5,835 nt of DNA from Pseudomonadota bacterium (lineage in GTDB: Bacteria; Pseudomonadota; Gammaproteobacteria; Burkholderiales; Burkholderiaceae_B): assembly GCA_023389535.1 (NCBI GenBank), contig JAEWEH010000053.1, positions 1 through 5,835 on the forward strand, written 5' to 3'. Below, piece by piece: positions 4,793 through 5,835 of the stretch. The notes under the pieces are model-generated. The model made no database searches. It was not told the origin of the DNA and saw only the letters and a list, made by a program, of their open reading frames with translations. The translations under genes and the position numbers were made by a program. The first letter of the stretch is position 1; each line of letters begins with the position of its first letter.

Positions 4793-5835
4793 TCAGCCCC
4801 AAGGCTGCCGATACTGGATGGCTTCTGCCACGCTTGCGCCGCCAATCCGTTCCTCGCCGCCTTGAAGATCGGCCACGGTACGTGCGACCCGCAGGATGCG
4901 ATGGATGGCCCGCGCAGACCAATGCCAGCGGGAGGCGGCATGCCTGAGCAATTGTTTTGCGTCGGACTCCAGGCGACAGTGCCGATCGATCTCGGCCGGC
5001 GTCAGGGCTGCATTGCAGCCCGCCTGCCGCTGCAGCTGAATTTGGCGGCAGTGCAACACGCGTTCTCGCACCGGCTCGGAGGCTTCCCCCTTCGCGCTGT
5101 CCATCCAGTCGGTATCCGCTGCCGGCAAAGCAATATGCAGATCCATTCGATCGAGCAAGGGCCCTGAGATCCGGCCGCGATATTTCTGGACCTGATCCGG
5201 TGTGCAGCGGCATTCCATCCGGGCATGTCCCAGCCAGCCACAGGGACAAGGGTTCATGGCGGCCACCAGTTGGAAGGCGGCAGGAAACGTCAGGCTGCGG
5301 CTGGCCCGCGCGATCGATACCGAACCGGTTTCCAAGGGCTCGCGCAAGGATTCCAGGACATGGCGGCGGTACTCCGGCAACTCATCAAGAAACAATACCC
5401 CGCGATGAGCGAGACTGATTTCACCCGGACGGGGGTGGGTGCCCCCGCCGACCAGAGCAGCCAAGGACGCGGAATGATGCGGCGCCCGGAAAGGCGGAAC
5501 ATCGCTGTACGACTGCGGCGCGCCGCTCAGGCCCGACAAGGCGGCGACTTCCAGCGCCTGTTCGGTGCTCAAGGGCGGAAGCAGGCCCGGCAGCCTGTGC
5601 GCCAGCATGCTTTTGCCGGTGCCCGGAGGACCAGCCATCAGCAGACTATGCCCGCCCGCCGCCGCAATTTCCAACGCCCGGCGCGCCAGGCCCTGGCCGC
5701 GCACGTCGGACAGGCAGGCAAAGGTCGCCGCAGCAGTGTGCGCGGGCCGCGAAGCGATCTTTACCGGCAAGGGAGCATGGCCTGAAAAATGGGCGGCAAC
5801 CTCGGCCAGGGTGCCGGCAGCCAGCACCGTCAGGC
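4793..5835 (-). CDS. comM: ComM/YifB-family AAA+ ATPase (Mg-chelatase-like), 5' end outside window
   Basis: This is the C-terminal part, about 347 residues, of a protein normally around 500 residues long; the reading frame stays open through the right edge, so the N-terminal Lon-protease-like domain is mostly missing. ComM is a hexameric helicase that promotes branch migration during integration of DNA taken up by natural transformation; many non-competent bacteria keep the homologue YifB. Counting from the GTG codon at 5827, which is internal and probably not the start, the sequence shows Walker A GPPGTGKS (66-73), Walker B VLFLDE (144-149), the sensor Asn192, a cysteine group (Cys194, Cys196, Cys206, Cys208) typical of the family and likely metal-binding, LLDRMDL (224-230) and the C-terminal Mg-chelatase domain SARAIHRILRVART (304-317). 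The C terminus looks complete. It is noticeably more GC-rich than the catabolic genes and convergent with the regulator, so it is probably a conserved neighbour unrelated to tartrate use. Confidence 0.93.
   Translation of the reverse strand, partial: LTVLAAGTLAEVAAHFSGHAPLPVKIASRPAHTAAATFACLSDVRGQGLARRALEIAAAGGHSLLMAGPPGTGKSMLAHRLPGLLPPLSTEQALEVAALSGLSGAPQSYSDVPPFRAPHHSASLAALVGGGTHPRPGEISLAHRGVLFLDELPEYRRHVLESLREPLETGSVSIARASRSLTFPAAFQLVAAMNPCPCGWLGHARMECRCTPDQVQKYRGRISGPLLDRMDLHIALPAADTDWMDSAKGEASEPVRERVLHCRQIQLQRQAGCNAALTPAEIDRHCRLESDAKQLLRHAASRWHWSARAIHRILRVARTVADLQGGEERIGGASVAEAIQYRQPWG

Noticed and set aside
4707..5249. 180-codon minus-strand frame overlapping the end of comM in another frame
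   Set aside because: It overlaps the ComM C-terminal domain out of frame and crosses into the 3' end of the regulator gene; no domain is visible.
5225..5785. 186-codon open frame on the plus strand, antisense to comM
   Set aside because: Arg/Gln/Gly-rich shadow translation of a GC-rich gene; the Walker motifs on the other strand show which frame is real.

Overview
The window looks like a bacterial, probably betaproteobacterial (Burkholderiales, Alcaligenaceae-like), catabolic gene cluster beside a conserved housekeeping gene. The guess at the organism rests on a stand-alone Bug/TctC-type periplasmic receptor (a family greatly expanded in Bordetella and relatives), the GC-rich sequence and the gene style. 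No phage, insertion sequence, CRISPR array or RNA gene is visible.

Layout. Positions 1-175 hold no recognisable gene but contain a good candidate rho-independent terminator (75-107, minus strand). From 3854 down to 176 a four-gene minus-strand operon reads: Bug-type solute receptor (2895-3854), D-tartrate dehydratase-like enolase-superfamily enzyme (1636-2802, probably from a TTG start), and the alpha (759-1601) and beta (176-745) subunits of a two-subunit iron-sulfur hydro-lyase of the class I fumarase / L(+)-tartrate dehydratase family. Facing away from it, a GntR/HutC-type regulator (4010-4747, plus strand) shares a 155-base divergent intergenic region. That region has a perfect 14-base palindrome touching the -10 box of the operon promoter, and a second, degenerate copy of the site next to it. 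At the right edge, convergent with the regulator, lies the C-terminal two thirds of a ComM/YifB AAA+ ATPase (4793 to beyond 5835).

How the genes may work together (inference). The receptor would capture a dicarboxylate such as tartrate in the periplasm. The enolase-superfamily enzyme would dehydrate one tartrate enantiomer and the Fe-S enzyme another enantiomer, or hydrate/dehydrate a related C4 acid, both feeding oxaloacetate or malate/fumarate into the citric acid cycle. The GntR protein would repress the operon until the substrate appears. The best-supported assignment is TarD: the KxK pair, three metal-ligand acids and active-site His are all visible at the spacing expected for Bradyrhizobium D-tartrate dehydratase. 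The substrate of the Fe-S enzyme cannot be fixed from sequence alone.

I see no radically new system. The most interesting points are the pairing of two unrelated dehydratase folds in one operon and the operator architecture of the divergent promoter.
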